Source: Homoserinimonas aerilata (GTDB lineage: Bacteria > Actinomycetota > Actinomycetes > Actinomycetales > Microbacteriaceae). From it: a stretch of DNA of 64,000 nucleotides. The first letter of the stretch is position 1. Every line of letters starts with the position of its first letter. A program made the translations under genes and the position numbers. The notes beneath the pieces were generated by a model that was not told where the DNA came from, searched no databases, and worked only from the letters and a program-made list of their open reading frames with translations. Below, piece by piece: positions 10,496 through 20,556 of this stretch. The stretch is from NCBI RefSeq assembly GCF_006716125.1, contig NZ_VFOM01000001.1, forward strand, positions 744,001 through 808,000, in the 5' to 3' direction.

Positions 10496-11956
10496 ATGAT
10501 GCCTCGCTTCATTGCGATCGTCGCAACCCTGGTGGTCCTTGTCGGTGTCACCGGGGTGTTCGTCGAGCACATCAGCACCTCGGCCTCCACTGCCGAACGC
10601 GAGGGAACGCAGAACTCGGCCTCCTCAGGGTTCGGGGGTTCCCGCTACAACGCGGTGGTGCAGGGCCTGCCCACACTCTCCGCCCCGGTCGACTTCGATC
10701 GGCTCGCCGACAGCTCCGGCGTCGAACTCCTGCGGCAGTTGGGCGAACTCGACCAGGTGTCGATCGGGCGATTCGCCGACGCGCATCCCGAGAAGCTGTC
10801 GGCCCTCGTCGCGCTGCCTCCTCTCGCCCATGATGTGGCCGGGTGGTGGTCTGAGATCGGCGCCGAGCCTCGCAGGGCCCTCGTTCTGGCGGTTCCCGGT
10901 GTGATCGGCAATCTGCAGGGCGTGCCGTACGAGGTGAGGGATGCCGCGAACCGCAGCTATCTGAAGAGTTCCATCGTCATGCTTGAGCGGGCGGTCGCCG
11001 AGGGCGCGGGCAGGGCGGCCGATGTCGCGCTGCAGGCACAGCTGCGCATGCTGAGGCAGATCGAGCTCGCGCTCGGCGACAGGGGCACGGTTCCCGCACG
11101 CTCGCTCATCGCGGTCGACATTGAGTGGCCGGGTAGGGCGGCGGTGGCGCTCGGCGACCTGTCGACCGCCGATTTTGTCAGCTATCTGGTGCCGGGCATG
11201 TTCTTCACCGTCGACGGGCAGATCGTCGACTGGACCACCACGGCCCAGGCACTCCACTCCGAGGAGTTGACGCTTCTCGGCAGCATCCGGCAGCCGGATG
11301 GTTCGGCCTCGGTCACGCATAGTTCCATTGCGACGGTCGCGTGGATGGGCTACGAGACCCCAACGGTGTTCACCGTTGGGGAGCTGGCGCTTGCGAATGA
11401 GGGCGCGGATCGCATCGCGCAGGCGATCGGCGGTCTGAGGGCGGTGCGCGCAGGAGACCAGCCGTTCGTGACGCTGATCACTCACTCCTACGGCTCGACG
11501 GCCGCATCCATCGCCCTCTCCGACGGGGTGACGGCGGTCGATGCTCTGGCGATCGTCGGCTCGCCGGGTGTCGTCGTCGCCTCGGCCTCCGACCTGGCCG
11601 TGCGGGCCGGCAATGTCTTCGTCGGCGAGGCCAGCTGGGATCCGGTCGTTCTGGGAACCTTCTATGGCCACGACCCGGCGGGGGAGGCCTTCGGCGCCCG
11701 CCCGATCGGTGTCACCGGTGGCACCGACGATCTCACGGGCATCGCACTCGCCGCGTCGACGGGGCACAACGGCTATTTCGTGCCGGGCAGCGAGTGCCTG
11801 CGCAATCTTGCGCTGATCAGTCTGGGCTCCGGCGATCTCGTCATGGGCGATGCGGGTGCGGCTGTGCTCGCCTCAGGGCAGTCGAATACACAAACGTTCG
11901 CACAGCCTCAGACGATCGTGCGGTCGCCACGAATCGTGTCACTGCTTCGCGGCTAG
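10496..11956 (+). CDS. DUF1023-type alpha/beta hydrolase, membrane-anchored or secreted
   Basis: About 486 residues from ATG 10496; GTG 10475 would add seven. There is an N-terminal hydrophobic helix (residues 5-24). The C-terminal half is an alpha/beta hydrolase of the DUF1023 (Abhydrolase_8) family, with the nucleophile elbow in LITHSYGSTAAS and a conserved His near the end in STGHNGYF. The middle is helical and probably forms a cap. Such proteins are common, largely uncharacterised, in actinobacteria; many sit with ESX or cell-wall genes, which is not the case here. A CTAGACTCTAG palindrome containing a TAGACT -10 lies about 40 bp upstream. Confidence 0.8.
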   Translation: MMPRFIAIVATLVVLVGVTGVFVEHISTSASTAEREGTQNSASSGFGGSRYNAVVQGLPTLSAPVDFDRLADSSGVELLRQLGELDQVSIGRFADAHPEKLSALVALPPLAHDVAGWWSEIGAEPRRALVLAVPGVIGNLQGVPYEVRDAANRSYLKSSIVMLERAVAEGAGRAADVALQAQLRMLRQIELALGDRGTVPARSLIAVDIEWPGRAAVALGDLSTADFVSYLVPGMFFTVDGQIVDWTTTAQALHSEELTLLGSIRQPDGSASVTHSSIATVAWMGYETPTVFTVGELALANEGADRIAQAIGGLRAVRAGDQPFVTLITHSYGSTAASIALSDGVTAVDALAIVGSPGVVVASASDLAVRAGNVFVGEASWDPVVLGTFYGHDPAGEAFGARPIGVTGGTDDLTGIALAASTGHNGYFVPGSECLRNLALISLGSGDLVMGDAGAAVLASGQSNTQTFAQPQTIVRSPRIVSLLRG

Positions 11957-11959
11957 AAT
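11954..11959 (+). promoter_or_regulatory. Candidate -10 of gatCAB
   Basis: TAGAAT overlaps the stop codon of the preceding gene. It would give a leader of about 27 nt before the gatC ATG. Confidence 0.4.
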
Positions 11960-11992
11960 TGCTGCATCCCCGCCAGACCCCTTCGGAGCCGC

Positions 11993-12316
11993 ATGTCTTC
12001 ACACCAGGTCGAACAGACCACCCAGATAACGACCGAGCAGGTCGCCCATCTCGCAAACCTTGCCCGCATCTCGTTGACGCCGGCTGAGATCGACAAGCTC
12101 ACGGGCGAGTTGGCCACGATCGTCGAGTCGATCGCCAAGGTCTCTGAGATCGCGACGCCGGATGTTCCGGCCACGTCGCATCCGATCGCCCTGTCGAATG
12201 TCTTCCGCGCCGATGTGGTGGGCGAGACGCTCACCACGGAGCAGGCATTGGCTGGCGCGCCTGAGCACGACGGCAGCCGCTTCCAGGTGTCGGCGATCCT
12301 GGGGGAGGAGCAGTGA
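11993..12316 (+). CDS. gatC: Asp/Glu-tRNA(Asn/Gln) amidotransferase subunit C
   Basis: 107 residues, slightly longer than usual because of a Gln/Thr-rich N-terminus. It has the GatC core with [18 protein letters not shown] and the C-terminal [11 protein letters not shown] tail. GatC stabilises GatA on GatB in the complex that converts Glu-tRNA(Gln) and Asp-tRNA(Asn) to the correct aminoacyl-tRNAs. The stop overlaps the gatA GTG by 4 bp. Confidence 0.95.
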   Translation: MSSHQVEQTTQITTEQVAHLANLARISLTPAEIDKLTGELATIVESIAKVSEIATPDVPATSHPIALSNVFRADVVGETLTTEQALAGAPEHDGSRFQVSAILGEEQ

Positions 12317-13854
12317 GCGACCTGACCCGGCTTTCGGCCGCACAGCTCAGCGAGAAGCTCGGCTCCGGTGAGGTGTCGAGCGTCGAGGCGACGCGGGCGC
12401 ACCTCGACCGCATCGCCGCCGTCGACGGTGACATCCACGCCTTCCTGCACGTCTCGGATGCTGCGCTGCAGACGGCCGCGGCGATCGATGCCCGTCGGGC
12501 CGCGGGTGAGAAGCTCTCGCCGCTGGCCGGCGTTCCCATCGCCATCAAGGATGTGCTCTGCACGCAGGACATGCCGTCGACCGCAGGTTCGAAGATCCTC
12601 GAGGGTTGGGTGCCGCCGTACGACGCGACCGTCGTGCGCCGCCTGCGCGAGGCCGACCTCGTGCCGCTCGGCAAGACCAACATGGACGAGTTCGCGATGG
12701 GCTCATCCACTGAGCACTCCGCCTACGGCCCCACCCGCAATCCGTGGGATCTCGAGCGCATCCCCGGCGGTTCGGGCGGTGGCTCCTCGGCCGCCGTCGC
12801 GGCCTTCGAGGCGCCGCTCGCGCTCGGCAGCGACACGGGTGGTTCCATCCGTCAGCCGGGCGCCGTCACCGGCACCGTCGGCATGAAGCCCACCTACGGC
12901 GGCGTCTCCCGCTATGGTGCGATCGCGCTGGCCTCCTCGCTCGACCAGGTGGGCCCCGTCTCGCGTACCGTGCTCGACGCTGCGCTGCTGCACGATGTGA
13001 TCGGCGGGCATGACCCGCGCGACTCCACCTCCCTGAAGGATGTCTGGCCCAGCTTCGCCGCTGCGGCTCGCACCGGCGCCGCATCCGGCTCCCTGAGGGG
13101 TGTGCGGGTCGGCGTCGTGAAGGAGCTCGACGGTGAGGGCTTCCAGCCGGGCGTGCACACGCGCTTCAGGGAGGCGCTCGACACGATGGCCGCCGCGGGC
13201 GCCGAGATCGTCGAGGTGTCGACCCCCAGCTTCGAGTATGCGGTCGCCGCCTACTACCTGATCCTCCCGGCTGAGGCGTCCAGCAACCTGGCCAAGTTCG
13301 ACTCGGTGCGCTTCGGGCTGCGGGTCAACCCGCCCGGTGGCGGAACGGTCGAGGACGTCATGGGGGCGACGCGCGAGGCCGGCTTCGGCCCCGAGGTGAA
13401 GCGCCGCATCATCCTGGGCACCTACGCGCTCAGCGCCGGCTACTACGACGCCTACTACGGCAGCGCGCAGAAGGTGCGCACGCTCATCCAGCGCGACTTC
13501 GCGGCCGCATTCGAAAAGGCTGACGTTCTCGTGTCGCCGTCTGCCCCGACGACGGCGTTCCGTTTCGGCGAGAAGCTCGAAGACCCCATGGCCATGTACC
13601 TCAACGACGTGACGACGATCCCGGCGAACCTTGCCGGCATCCCGGGCATGAGCATCCCCATGGGTCTCGCCGCCGAGGATGGCCTGCCGACGGGCATCCA
13701 GTTGATGGCGCCCGCCCGCGCGGACGCCCGCCTGTACGAGGTCGGTGCGACGCTCGAGGCGCTGCTGGAGCAGGGCTGGGGGCACACGCTCATCAGCCGT
13801 GCCCCCGATCTGACGCAGGGTGAAGAGTTCGCAGCACAGGAAGGCGCCGTCTGA
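12313..13854 (+). CDS. gatA: Asp/Glu-tRNA amidotransferase subunit A (amidase)
   Basis: 513 residues. It is the glutaminase subunit that delivers ammonia to GatB. The amidase-signature triad is at exactly the family positions: Lys79 (PIAIKDVLC), Ser154 ([14 protein letters not shown]) and nucleophile Ser178 ([11 protein letters not shown]). The GTG start overlaps gatC by 4 bp, and the TGA shares a base with the gatB ATG (TGATG), so the three subunits are translationally coupled. Confidence 0.97.
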   Translation: MSDLTRLSAAQLSEKLGSGEVSSVEATRAHLDRIAAVDGDIHAFLHVSDAALQTAAAIDARRAAGEKLSPLAGVPIAIKDVLCTQDMPSTAGSKILEGWVPPYDATVVRRLREADLVPLGKTNMDEFAMGSSTEHSAYGPTRNPWDLERIPGGSGGGSSAAVAAFEAPLALGSDTGGSIRQPGAVTGTVGMKPTYGGVSRYGAIALASSLDQVGPVSRTVLDAALLHDVIGGHDPRDSTSLKDVWPSFAAAARTGAASGSLRGVRVGVVKELDGEGFQPGVHTRFREALDTMAAAGAEIVEVSTPSFEYAVAAYYLILPAEASSNLAKFDSVRFGLRVNPPGGGTVEDVMGATREAGFGPEVKRRIILGTYALSAGYYDAYYGSAQKVRTLIQRDFAAAFEKADVLVSPSAPTTAFRFGEKLEDPMAMYLNDVTTIPANLAGIPGMSIPMGLAAEDGLPTGIQLMAPARADARLYEVGATLEALLEQGWGHTLISRAPDLTQGEEFAAQEGAV

Positions 13855-15383
13855 TGGCCAAGGCAGAACTGATGGACTTCGACAAGGCGCTCGAGATGTT
13901 CGAGCCGGTTCTCGGCTTCGAGGTGCATGTCGAGCTGAACACGCGCACGAAGATGTTCTCGGATGCTCCCAACCCGGCGAACTCCGAGAACCCGGCCAGT
14001 GAACCGAACACCATGATCACGCCCGTGTGCCTGGGCCTGCCCGGCTCGCTGCCGGTCGTGAACGAGCAGGCGGTGCGCCACTCGATCAGCCTGGGCCTCG
14101 CGCTCGGCTGCCAGATCGCGCCGTCGTCACGCTTCGCGCGCAAGAACTACTTCTACCCCGACCTGGCCAAGAACTATCAGATCAGCCAGTTCGACGAGCC
14201 GATCGCCTTCGACGGCTCCGTCGAGGTCGAGCTGCCGGGCGGCCGGATGTTCGAGATCCCCATCGAGCGGGCGCACATGGAGGAGGACGCCGGAAAGCTG
14301 ACCCATGTGGGCGGCGCGACCGGTCGCATCCAGGGTGCCGAGTATTCGCTTGTCGACTACAACCGTGCCGGTGTGCCCCTCGTGGAGATCGTCACGAACA
14401 TCATCTACGGGGCGGAGCATGACGCGCCCGAGCTGGCGAAGGCGTACGTGTCGACGATCCGCGACATCGTGATCGGCCTCGGCATCTCTGAGGCGCGCAT
14501 GGAGCGCGGCAACCTGCGCTGCGACGCGAACATCTCGTTGCGCCCGCGCACGGCGCCGGGGGAGGACCCGGCACCGCTCGGCACCCGCACGGAGACGAAG
14601 AACGTCAACAGCCTGCGCAGTGTTGAGCGTGCGATCCGTTACGAGATCCAGCGTCAGGCGGCCATCCTCGCGAAGGGTGGCACGATCATCCAGGAGACCC
14701 GCCACTGGCATGAGGACACCGGCCAGACCTCGGCCGGTCGCCCCAAGAGTGACGCGGATGACTACCGTTACTTCCCCGAGCCCGACCTGCTGCCGGTGGA
14801 GCCGTCGAAGGCTCTCATCGAGGAGTTGCGGGCTGCCCTGCCGGAGGCGCCGGCCATCCGTCGTCGCCGTCTGAAGGAGGCGTGGGGCTTCACCGATCTC
14901 GAGTTCCAGGATGTCGTGAACTCGGGCCTGCTGAGCGAGGTGGAGGCGACGACCGCCGCCGGTGCTTCAGCGCAGGCCGCACGCAAGTGGTGGACGGGCG
15001 AGATCGCGCGCGTCGCGAACGAGAAGGGCGTGGATGCTGGCACCCTGGTGTCTCCGCTGCACGTCTCAGAGCTGGTGGCGATGGTCGAGGACGGCGAGTT
15101 GACGGACCGTTTGGCCCGCCAGGTGCTGGAGGGCGTCATCGCCGGTGAGGGGTCGCCCGCGGAGGTCGTGAAGGCGCGCGGGCTTGCTGTCGTCTCTGAC
15201 GACGGCGCCCTGATCGCTGCGATCGATGAGGCGCTCGCCTCGCAGCCGGATGTGCTCGCGAAGATCCGTGACGGCAAGGTGCAGGCTGCCGGTGCCGTGA
15301 TCGGTGCCGTCATGAAGGCCATGAAGGGTCAGGCCGACGCCGCCCGCGTGCGCGAGCTCGTTCTGGAGCGTGCCGCGCAGTAG
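13854..15383 (+). CDS. gatB: Asp/Glu-tRNA amidotransferase subunit B
   Basis: 509 residues. It is the kinase/transamidase subunit that phosphorylates the misacylated Glu or Asp and aminates it. It carries the signature [16 protein letters not shown] and the [14 protein letters not shown] motif, a helical cradle, and the C-terminal YqeY-like tail domain that binds the tRNA elbow. It is the last gene of gatCAB; the convergent hydrolase ends 6 bp beyond, leaving no room for a conventional terminator. Confidence 0.97.
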   Translation: MAKAELMDFDKALEMFEPVLGFEVHVELNTRTKMFSDAPNPANSENPASEPNTMITPVCLGLPGSLPVVNEQAVRHSISLGLALGCQIAPSSRFARKNYFYPDLAKNYQISQFDEPIAFDGSVEVELPGGRMFEIPIERAHMEEDAGKLTHVGGATGRIQGAEYSLVDYNRAGVPLVEIVTNIIYGAEHDAPELAKAYVSTIRDIVIGLGISEARMERGNLRCDANISLRPRTAPGEDPAPLGTRTETKNVNSLRSVERAIRYEIQRQAAILAKGGTIIQETRHWHEDTGQTSAGRPKSDADDYRYFPEPDLLPVEPSKALIEELRAALPEAPAIRRRRLKEAWGFTDLEFQDVVNSGLLSEVEATTAAGASAQAARKWWTGEIARVANEKGVDAGTLVSPLHVSELVAMVEDGELTDRLARQVLEGVIAGEGSPAEVVKARGLAVVSDDGALIAAIDEALASQPDVLAKIRDGKVQAAGAVIGAVMKAMKGQADAARVRELVLERAAQ

Positions 15384-15389
15384 TGACTT

Positions 15390-16175
15390 CTATCGCGGGG
15401 CGGTGAGGAATCTTGTCGCCGCCTCGCGGAACTCCTTCGCGGTTGTCGCGTTGAAGTGGCTGCGCCCGGCGATCTCGAGGAACTCGGCGTCGGGTGCGGC
15501 CTCAGCGAGCCGGCGCGAGTCGTCGAGCAGCGGGTCCTCGCCGCCTGTGGCGAGCAGGAGCGGCTGGGTGGGCGTGTCCGTGATCCACGCCTGCGGGCCA
15601 CCACGCAGCCCTTCGACGAGGGAGACGAGCGCCTCCAGGTCGTTGCCGGGCAGTGTCTCGGCCATGGCCACGAAGGTTGCCGTCAGCTTGTCGTCGATGG
15701 CCACGCCAGAGCGGATGTGTTCGCGCGCCTCCTCCAGCCGGAAGCGGCTGAGCGGGTCGCCGGCGGGCATGCCGCCCAGCACGGCGCGATCGAAGCGGTG
15801 CGGATGCTCGATGGCCGCTCGCCAGCTGACGCGCGCGCCGAGCGAGTAGCCGAGCAGCGACGCGGTGTCGAGCATGTACGTGTCGGCGACGGCCAGGACG
15901 TCATCGACGAGGTGGTCCATCGTGTAGTTGGACGGGTCGTGCGGTTTGTCGCTGCCGCCGTGGCCACGCTGGTCGATGGCGATGACCCGGAGCCCGGCGC
16001 GGGTGAGATCGCGGATCCAGCCGGTGACACTCCAGTTGGCGAGTGCACTGGAGGCGAAGCCGTGCACGGCGAGCACGACGGCGCCGTCGGGGTCGCCGAA
16101 GTCGAAGGTGGTGATCTTGGTGCCGTCGCGCGAGATGACGGCGGAGGGCGCAGGGGTCGGGGGCCGCAGCGTCAT
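15390..16175 (-). CDS. Alpha/beta-fold hydrolase
   Basis: 261 residues. Oxyanion motif VHGF at 37-40, nucleophile Ser111 in GYSLGARVSW, probable acid Asp213 in GGEDPLLDD and His239 in RSHFN complete the triad. The lid is short. The IDQRGHGGSDKP segment is typical of esterase/epoxide-hydrolase-like enzymes; the substrate cannot be predicted. A Shine-Dalgarno AGGAGG precedes the ATG, and the start overlaps the stop of the upstream small membrane protein (ATGA), forming a two-gene operon. Confidence 0.88.
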   Translation of the reverse strand: MTLRPPTPAPSAVISRDGTKITTFDFGDPDGAVVLAVHGFASSALANWSVTGWIRDLTRAGLRVIAIDQRGHGGSDKPHDPSNYTMDHLVDDVLAVADTYMLDTASLLGYSLGARVSWRAAIEHPHRFDRAVLGGMPAGDPLSRFRLEEAREHIRSGVAIDDKLTATFVAMAETLPGNDLEALVSLVEGLRGGPQAWITDTPTQPLLLATGGEDPLLDDSRRLAEAAPDAEFLEIAGRSHFNATTAKEFREAATRFLTAPR

Positions 16176-16381
16176 CGGGGGTTCCTCCTGTCGATCTCCA
16201 TGGTGACGATCGCGCCGACCGCGGCAAAGGCGAAGCATACGAGGCCCACCCAGGCCGACGCCATCGAGGGGTCGCGGATGATGACCGTCACGAACAGGAA
16301 CACGAGCACCAGTGAGATGACGGCGACGACGAGCGCGCCAATCCGGCGGCCGTAGCTGCGGCGGGGAGGTGTGGGGGGCAT
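16172..16381 (-). CDS. Small two-helix membrane protein
   Basis: 69 residues: a basic proline-rich N-terminus (PPTPPRRSYGRR), then two hydrophobic helices (about 14-34 and 42-61) and a short charged tail. No family is recognised. The ATG lies 6 nt after a CACAAT hexamer, fitting the leaderless pattern of this genome. It is translationally coupled to the downstream hydrolase. Confidence 0.7.
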   Translation of the reverse strand: MPPTPPRRSYGRRIGALVVAVISLVLVFLFVTVIIRDPSMASAWVGLVCFAFAAVGAIVTMEIDRRNPR

Positions 16382-16387
16382 GCTTCC

Positions 16388-16393
16388 ATTGTG
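16388..16393 (-). promoter_or_regulatory. Leaderless -10 of the small membrane protein/hydrolase operon
   Basis: CACAAT on the minus strand, 6 nt before the ATG at 16381. Confidence 0.4.
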
Positions 16394-16478
16394 CCTGCTC
16401 TGGGCGGGTGGGAATATGCTGTGGGGCCATGCGTGTTGCGATATATGCGAACACATGTAACTTGAGGGAAGGTGCCCC

Positions 16479-17516
16479 ATGGCGCAGCAGGTAGAGCTCG
16501 GACTCGACACATTCGGTGACGTGATGGTGGGTCTCGACGGCGAACGTATCAGCCACGCCCAGAGCATCCGCAACATCGTCGAGCAGGCGGTGCTCGCCGA
16601 CGAGCTCGGCATCGACTTCATCGGTGTGGGGGAGCACCACCGCGACGACTTCGCCGTCTCCGCGCCCGAGGTGGTGCTGGCCGGCATTGCGAGCCGCACC
16701 TCGCGCATCCGCCTCGGCTCGGCCGTGACGGTGCTCAGCTCGGATGATCCGGTGCGCGTGTTCGAGCGGTTCTCCACGGTGGATGCGCTCTCCAACGGTC
16801 GCGCGGAGGTCATCCTCGGCCGCGGCTCCTTCACGGAGTCGTTCCCGCTGTTCGGCTTCGACATGGCCGACTACCAGCAGCTCTTCGAGGATAAGATCGA
16901 CCTGTTCGCGGAGATCCTGAAGAACGAGCCGGTCACCTGGACGGGCAAGTTGCGCGCCGGGCTCACCGAGCAGAGCGTCTTCCCGCCGATCGAGAACGGC
17001 ACGCTGAAGACCTGGGTCGGGGTCGGCGGCAGCCCCGAGTCTGTCGTGCGCGCGGCGCGTTACGGCATGCCGCTCATGCTCGCCATCATCGGCGGCGACC
17101 CGCTGCGTTTCGCGCCCTACGCGGAGCTGTACAAGCGGGCCCTCGCGCAGTTCGAGCTGCCGGAGCTGCCCATCGGTGCGCACTCGCCCGGGCATGTGGC
17201 TGCGACGGACGAGCAGGCGCTCGAGGAGCTGTACCCGCACTTCAAGGTGAACCGCGACCGCATCGGGGCCGAGCGTGGCTGGCCTCCCGTGACCCGCGCG
17301 GAGTTCGAGCACGAGGCGAGGGATGGCGCCCTCTTCGCGGGGTCGCCGAAGACCGTCGCCGACAAGATCGTGCGTGCCGTGCGCGGGCTCGGCCTCTCCC
17401 GTTTCGATCTGAAGTACTCGAACGGCACCATGCCGCACGAGCAGCTGATGTCATCCATTGGGCTGTACGGCCGCGAGGTCGTACCGATGGTGCGGGAGCA
17501 GCTCGCCGCCGAGTGA
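16479..17516 (+). CDS. LLM-class flavin-dependent oxidoreductase
   Basis: 345 residues. It has a luciferase-like TIM-barrel fold: LGLDTFGDVMV at the N-terminus, DFIGVGEHHRDDF on the second strand, and GRAEVILGRGSF followed by FPLFG in the middle. Members use FMN or F420 for monooxygenation or hydride transfer; which cofactor and substrate apply here cannot be told. A Shine-Dalgarno GAGGGAAGG precedes the ATG. It stands alone on the plus strand. Confidence 0.9.
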   Translation: MAQQVELGLDTFGDVMVGLDGERISHAQSIRNIVEQAVLADELGIDFIGVGEHHRDDFAVSAPEVVLAGIASRTSRIRLGSAVTVLSSDDPVRVFERFSTVDALSNGRAEVILGRGSFTESFPLFGFDMADYQQLFEDKIDLFAEILKNEPVTWTGKLRAGLTEQSVFPPIENGTLKTWVGVGGSPESVVRAARYGMPLMLAIIGGDPLRFAPYAELYKRALAQFELPELPIGAHSPGHVAATDEQALEELYPHFKVNRDRIGAERGWPPVTRAEFEHEARDGALFAGSPKTVADKIVRAVRGLGLSRFDLKYSNGTMPHEQLMSSIGLYGREVVPMVREQLAAE

Positions 17517-17681
17517 GATCCGCTGTGGGGTGAGGGGTCGCGCTCTGGCGCGACCGTCTCGAAGCCGTGTTGCCACGGCGTGTTTCCTCTGGTGGTTTCG
17601 GGTTTGGGGGCGTAGCGTCGCCGTCGTCGGGGCTTCGGGCCTTGTGCGTTTCTGTTCCTGTTTCTGTTCGAAGGAGTGATC

Positions 17682-18074
17682 ATGTTCAGTTCGACGACTG
17701 CGGTGCCATCGTTCTCGGTGGATGATCTGGATGCCGCGAAGTCCTTCTATGGCGAGACTCTCGGGCTGAAGGTCGAGCTGACGGAGATGGGCACGTTGAC
17801 GCTGCATTTCGGGGGTGGTGGTGAGGGTTTCGTCTACCCGAAGCCGGATCACGTGCCGGCGACGTTCACTGTGCTGAATTTTGTGGTCGACGATGTGGAG
17901 GCGGCCGTGGATGATCTGAATGCGCGCGGCGTGACGACGAAGATCTACGGTGATGACGTTTCGGGGATGCAGACCGACGAGAAGGGCATCGTGCGCGGTG
18001 ATGACGGCGCGGGCTTCATTGCCTGGTTCCGTGACCCGGCGGGCAACGTGCTGGCGGTGCTCAGCGCGAGTTGA
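17682..18074 (+). CDS. VOC-family protein (glyoxalase/bleomycin-resistance fold)
   Basis: 130 residues, single VOC domain: SFSVDDLDAAKSFYGETLGL at the start and WFRDPAGNVLAVLS at the end. AAGGAG at 17671-17676 is 5 nt before ATG 17682, so that start is preferred over the GTG two codons upstream, which overlaps the Shine-Dalgarno. Typical substrates are small metabolites or antibiotics; none can be inferred here. The 165-bp gap before it has no gene. Confidence 0.87.
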   Translation: MFSSTTAVPSFSVDDLDAAKSFYGETLGLKVELTEMGTLTLHFGGGGEGFVYPKPDHVPATFTVLNFVVDDVEAAVDDLNARGVTTKIYGDDVSGMQTDEKGIVRGDDGAGFIAWFRDPAGNVLAVLSAS

Positions 18075-18156
18075 GGTGCTCTGGGCACCATCGGTCTGCC
18101 GCGTGGCGTTCTGCATTCAGTTGAGGGCGTGCCCATGTGTGGCACGGTACCGCGCG

Positions 18157-19563
18157 TCACAGTGTCGCCGCCATGGTGGCGCGGGTGCGACCGAGCGGGC
18201 GCCACAGTTGTGCGGGGTCGAGCCAGGGTGGTGCGAGTAGACGGGGTTTGCCGCGGATCATCTTCATGGTGAATTCGGATGCGTGCAGCATGTGGTGGTG
18301 CGCCGGGCACAGCAGGGCGCCGTTGTCGATGTCGGTGCGGCCGCCGTTCTCCCATTCGGTGACGTGGTGGGCGTGGCACCAGCCTGGCGGCGCGGAGCAT
18401 TGCGGCCACACGCATCCGCCGTCGCGTACGGCGAGTGCGCGCCGTTGGGCAGGGCTGAAGAGACGCTGTGTGCGGCCGAGGTGGAGCACTTCGCCGTTGT
18501 CGCCCAGGAGGATGGGTGTCACTCCGCCTTCGCAGGCGAGTTTGCGCACTGCGTGTGCGGGGATGGGTTCGTCGTGGTCGTCGATCCAGCCGACGCCGCG
18601 GCCGGCGCGCAGTTCGGCGAGTGTGATGACGGCCATGACGGTCGCGGTGGGGCGGAGGCTGCCGATCTGACCGGTCTCAGCGTGGGCGTTCGCGTTGCGT
18701 AGGGCGGCGGTGAGCATGCCGGTGAGGATGTCGTGTCGCCGCTGGTCGGGCGTGCGGGGGTCGCGCACGCTCTCGATGATCTCGCCGTCACGGGTCACGC
18801 TGCTTGTCGTACCGGCACGCGCGTCGGTCTCATCCATGAATCGGGGTGTCGCGCCGGGCGCGAGACTCTCGACGAATGCGGTTCGAAACAGCGACGCGAG
18901 TGTCGGGTCGGCGACACCGGTGAATGGGGTCACGCCGTCGCGCTCTCGCCCCAACCGGAAGGCTCTGCGCCGGCGCACGGCCTCATCGCGAGGCTCGGCG
19001 CCGTCGGGGTCGAGGGCTTCGCGCCACACCCGCGCGTGGACGGCGACGATCTCCGCCGGTTCGGCGCGGGCCGTGTCGACGAGGGCGCGCTCGGCGGCGT
19101 CGATGCTGCCACCAGCGGCGGTCGCGGCTGCCTGGCTGAGGCATGTGATGATCATGCGCGCGGCATCCGTGCCCACTGTTCCTGCGATCATCGCGTCGGC
19201 AAGCAGTGGGAAGCGCGCCGGCAGCGCCTCGCCTGACAGCGCAACATCAGGTCGGATGGCGGCACCCAGTCGGGCTCGTCGCGCAGCCTCCGCAGGGGAG
19301 ATGCGCGTCAGCTGCTCGAGCAGGTGAGCGCCACGCGTGTGTCCGTGTCGCTGCGCCAGACCCGCGTTGCCGGCCTCGTACGCCGACCGGGCGTCGATCT
19401 CGGAAGCCCCGCGGGTGCGCAGCGTATCGACGAGCCGCCCAGCCTGCTCGATCGCACCGACCGTCTGGCACAGGCTTTCGTCATCCAGCCTCGAGACATC
19501 CGCGCGCGCAAGCTCGACGAGCAGGCCGATGGCCTGCTCGAGGGTGGCGCGGATGCTTTCCAT
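18157..19563 (-). CDS. DUF222 (13E12 repeat) HNH endonuclease-like protein
   Basis: 468 residues. An N-terminal helical DUF222 domain (about 1-300) is followed by a C-terminal HNH nuclease with CVWPQC, then CHAHHVTEWENGG, and LCPAHHHMLH. This is the multicopy 13E12-type family of actinobacteria, sometimes linked with inteins/mobile elements and, in mycobacteria, with the SOS regulon. No LexA box is visible upstream here. GC-typical codon use gives no sign of recent transfer. DNA cleavage is likely from the HNH residues, but the biological role is unknown. Confidence 0.9.
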   Translation of the reverse strand: MESIRATLEQAIGLLVELARADVSRLDDESLCQTVGAIEQAGRLVDTLRTRGASEIDARSAYEAGNAGLAQRHGHTRGAHLLEQLTRISPAEAARRARLGAAIRPDVALSGEALPARFPLLADAMIAGTVGTDAARMIITCLSQAAATAAGGSIDAAERALVDTARAEPAEIVAVHARVWREALDPDGAEPRDEAVRRRRAFRLGRERDGVTPFTGVADPTLASLFRTAFVESLAPGATPRFMDETDARAGTTSSVTRDGEIIESVRDPRTPDQRRHDILTGMLTAALRNANAHAETGQIGSLRPTATVMAVITLAELRAGRGVGWIDDHDEPIPAHAVRKLACEGGVTPILLGDNGEVLHLGRTQRLFSPAQRRALAVRDGGCVWPQCSAPPGWCHAHHVTEWENGGRTDIDNGALLCPAHHHMLHASEFTMKMIRGKPRLLAPPWLDPAQLWRPLGRTRATMAATL

Positions 19564-19744
19564 GCCTTCACCCTGCCAGTAGCCACTGACATTTTTACCT
19601 GATCAGAGAAGGATTTCTGTGGAATCTCGCGCCCCAGTTTCGGGGGCTGTTGAGGAGAGGATGAGTTGCATCGCGCGACAATCAGCACAGGGCTGATAAC
19701 GACCGATTATAAGCATTCAACTTATCTCTAAGCGCGGCACGCAG

Positions 19745-20521
19745 TCACCCCACCGGCGCGATGAACTCCTCTTCGACACCCCAGTCGTAGTAGCGGTTCA
19801 GCGTGACGGTGGATATGCCCAGCGCGGAGGACACGGCCTCCTGCTGCAGCGTGGTGTAGCTGTTGTCGATCCAGAGCGACAGCGCCGAGATGTGCACCCC
19901 CATGAAGTCGAACGGTTCCGCATCGAGCCGCCAGGCGTTCTTGGAGTTGCCGTCCGGGCGGTCGATCTCCTCCTCGTCGATGATCTTCCAGGAGGTCGCC
20001 GTTTCGAGCATGGCGACTGCCACTCGCGGGTCGTTGAATGCGCGGAAGGCGGAGGTGATCGTGTACGCCATCATCGCTCTGGGGTTGCTGGAGTCCTTCT
20101 CCGCGCGCACCCAGCCGATCTGGTCTTGAAACCACATCTCGTCACCGCTGATGAACAGCCGGTTGTCGTCGAGGGTCACGACCCGTGCCGCGTAGGGCTC
20201 GTAGCGAAAGATGGTGAGCCCGTTTCCGTCGTCGGTCTCGACGGTCATCTTGCCGTGATTGTGGGCGACAGCTGTCGCGATCACGCAGCTCGCGACGATA
20301 CTGCCGGCGACATCCTCATCCTCGTCCAGGATGAACCCCTCACACTCGGGCAGGTCTTCGAAGTCGACGCCCTCGCCGAGCGCGGGAGCCTCACCTGACT
20401 CGGCACCACTGCCCGAGGAACCGGCGGGGCCCGAAGCGCCCAGGCCTGGTGCGGCGGTGCAGCCGAGCAGGGAGAGGGCGAGAAGAAGCGGGAGACAGGT
20501 GAGAGCTTTTCGAGAAGACAT
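19745..20521 (-). CDS. Putative lipoprotein of unknown function
   Basis: 258 residues. Type II signal peptide with lipobox LLGC (Cys21), then a Gly/Ser/Pro linker and a globular domain from about residue 50. The second half (ITSAFRAFNDPRVAVAMLE, then YTTLQQEAVSSALGI) suggests a LolA/LppX-like lipid-binding fold, but this is only a weak visual impression. The ATG at 20521 was chosen because it starts the signal peptide and lies 8 nt after a TAGGCT hexamer; an upstream GTG would add 13 unlikely residues. Confidence 0.75.
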   Translation of the reverse strand: MSSRKALTCLPLLLALSLLGCTAAPGLGASGPAGSSGSGAESGEAPALGEGVDFEDLPECEGFILDEDEDVAGSIVASCVIATAVAHNHGKMTVETDDGNGLTIFRYEPYAARVVTLDDNRLFISGDEMWFQDQIGWVRAEKDSSNPRAMMAYTITSAFRAFNDPRVAVAMLETATSWKIIDEEEIDRPDGNSKNAWRLDAEPFDFMGVHISALSLWIDNSYTTLQQEAVSSALGISTVTLNRYYDWGVEEEFIAPVG

Positions 20522-20556
20522 CGTCGGCAAGCCTAACGGGGCACCACCCCGGGGGG

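Noticed and set aside
18128..18146. Terminator hairpin CGTGCC/GGCACG between the VOC and HNH genes
   Set aside because: Only a 6-7-bp stem with no T-run; too weak to call.
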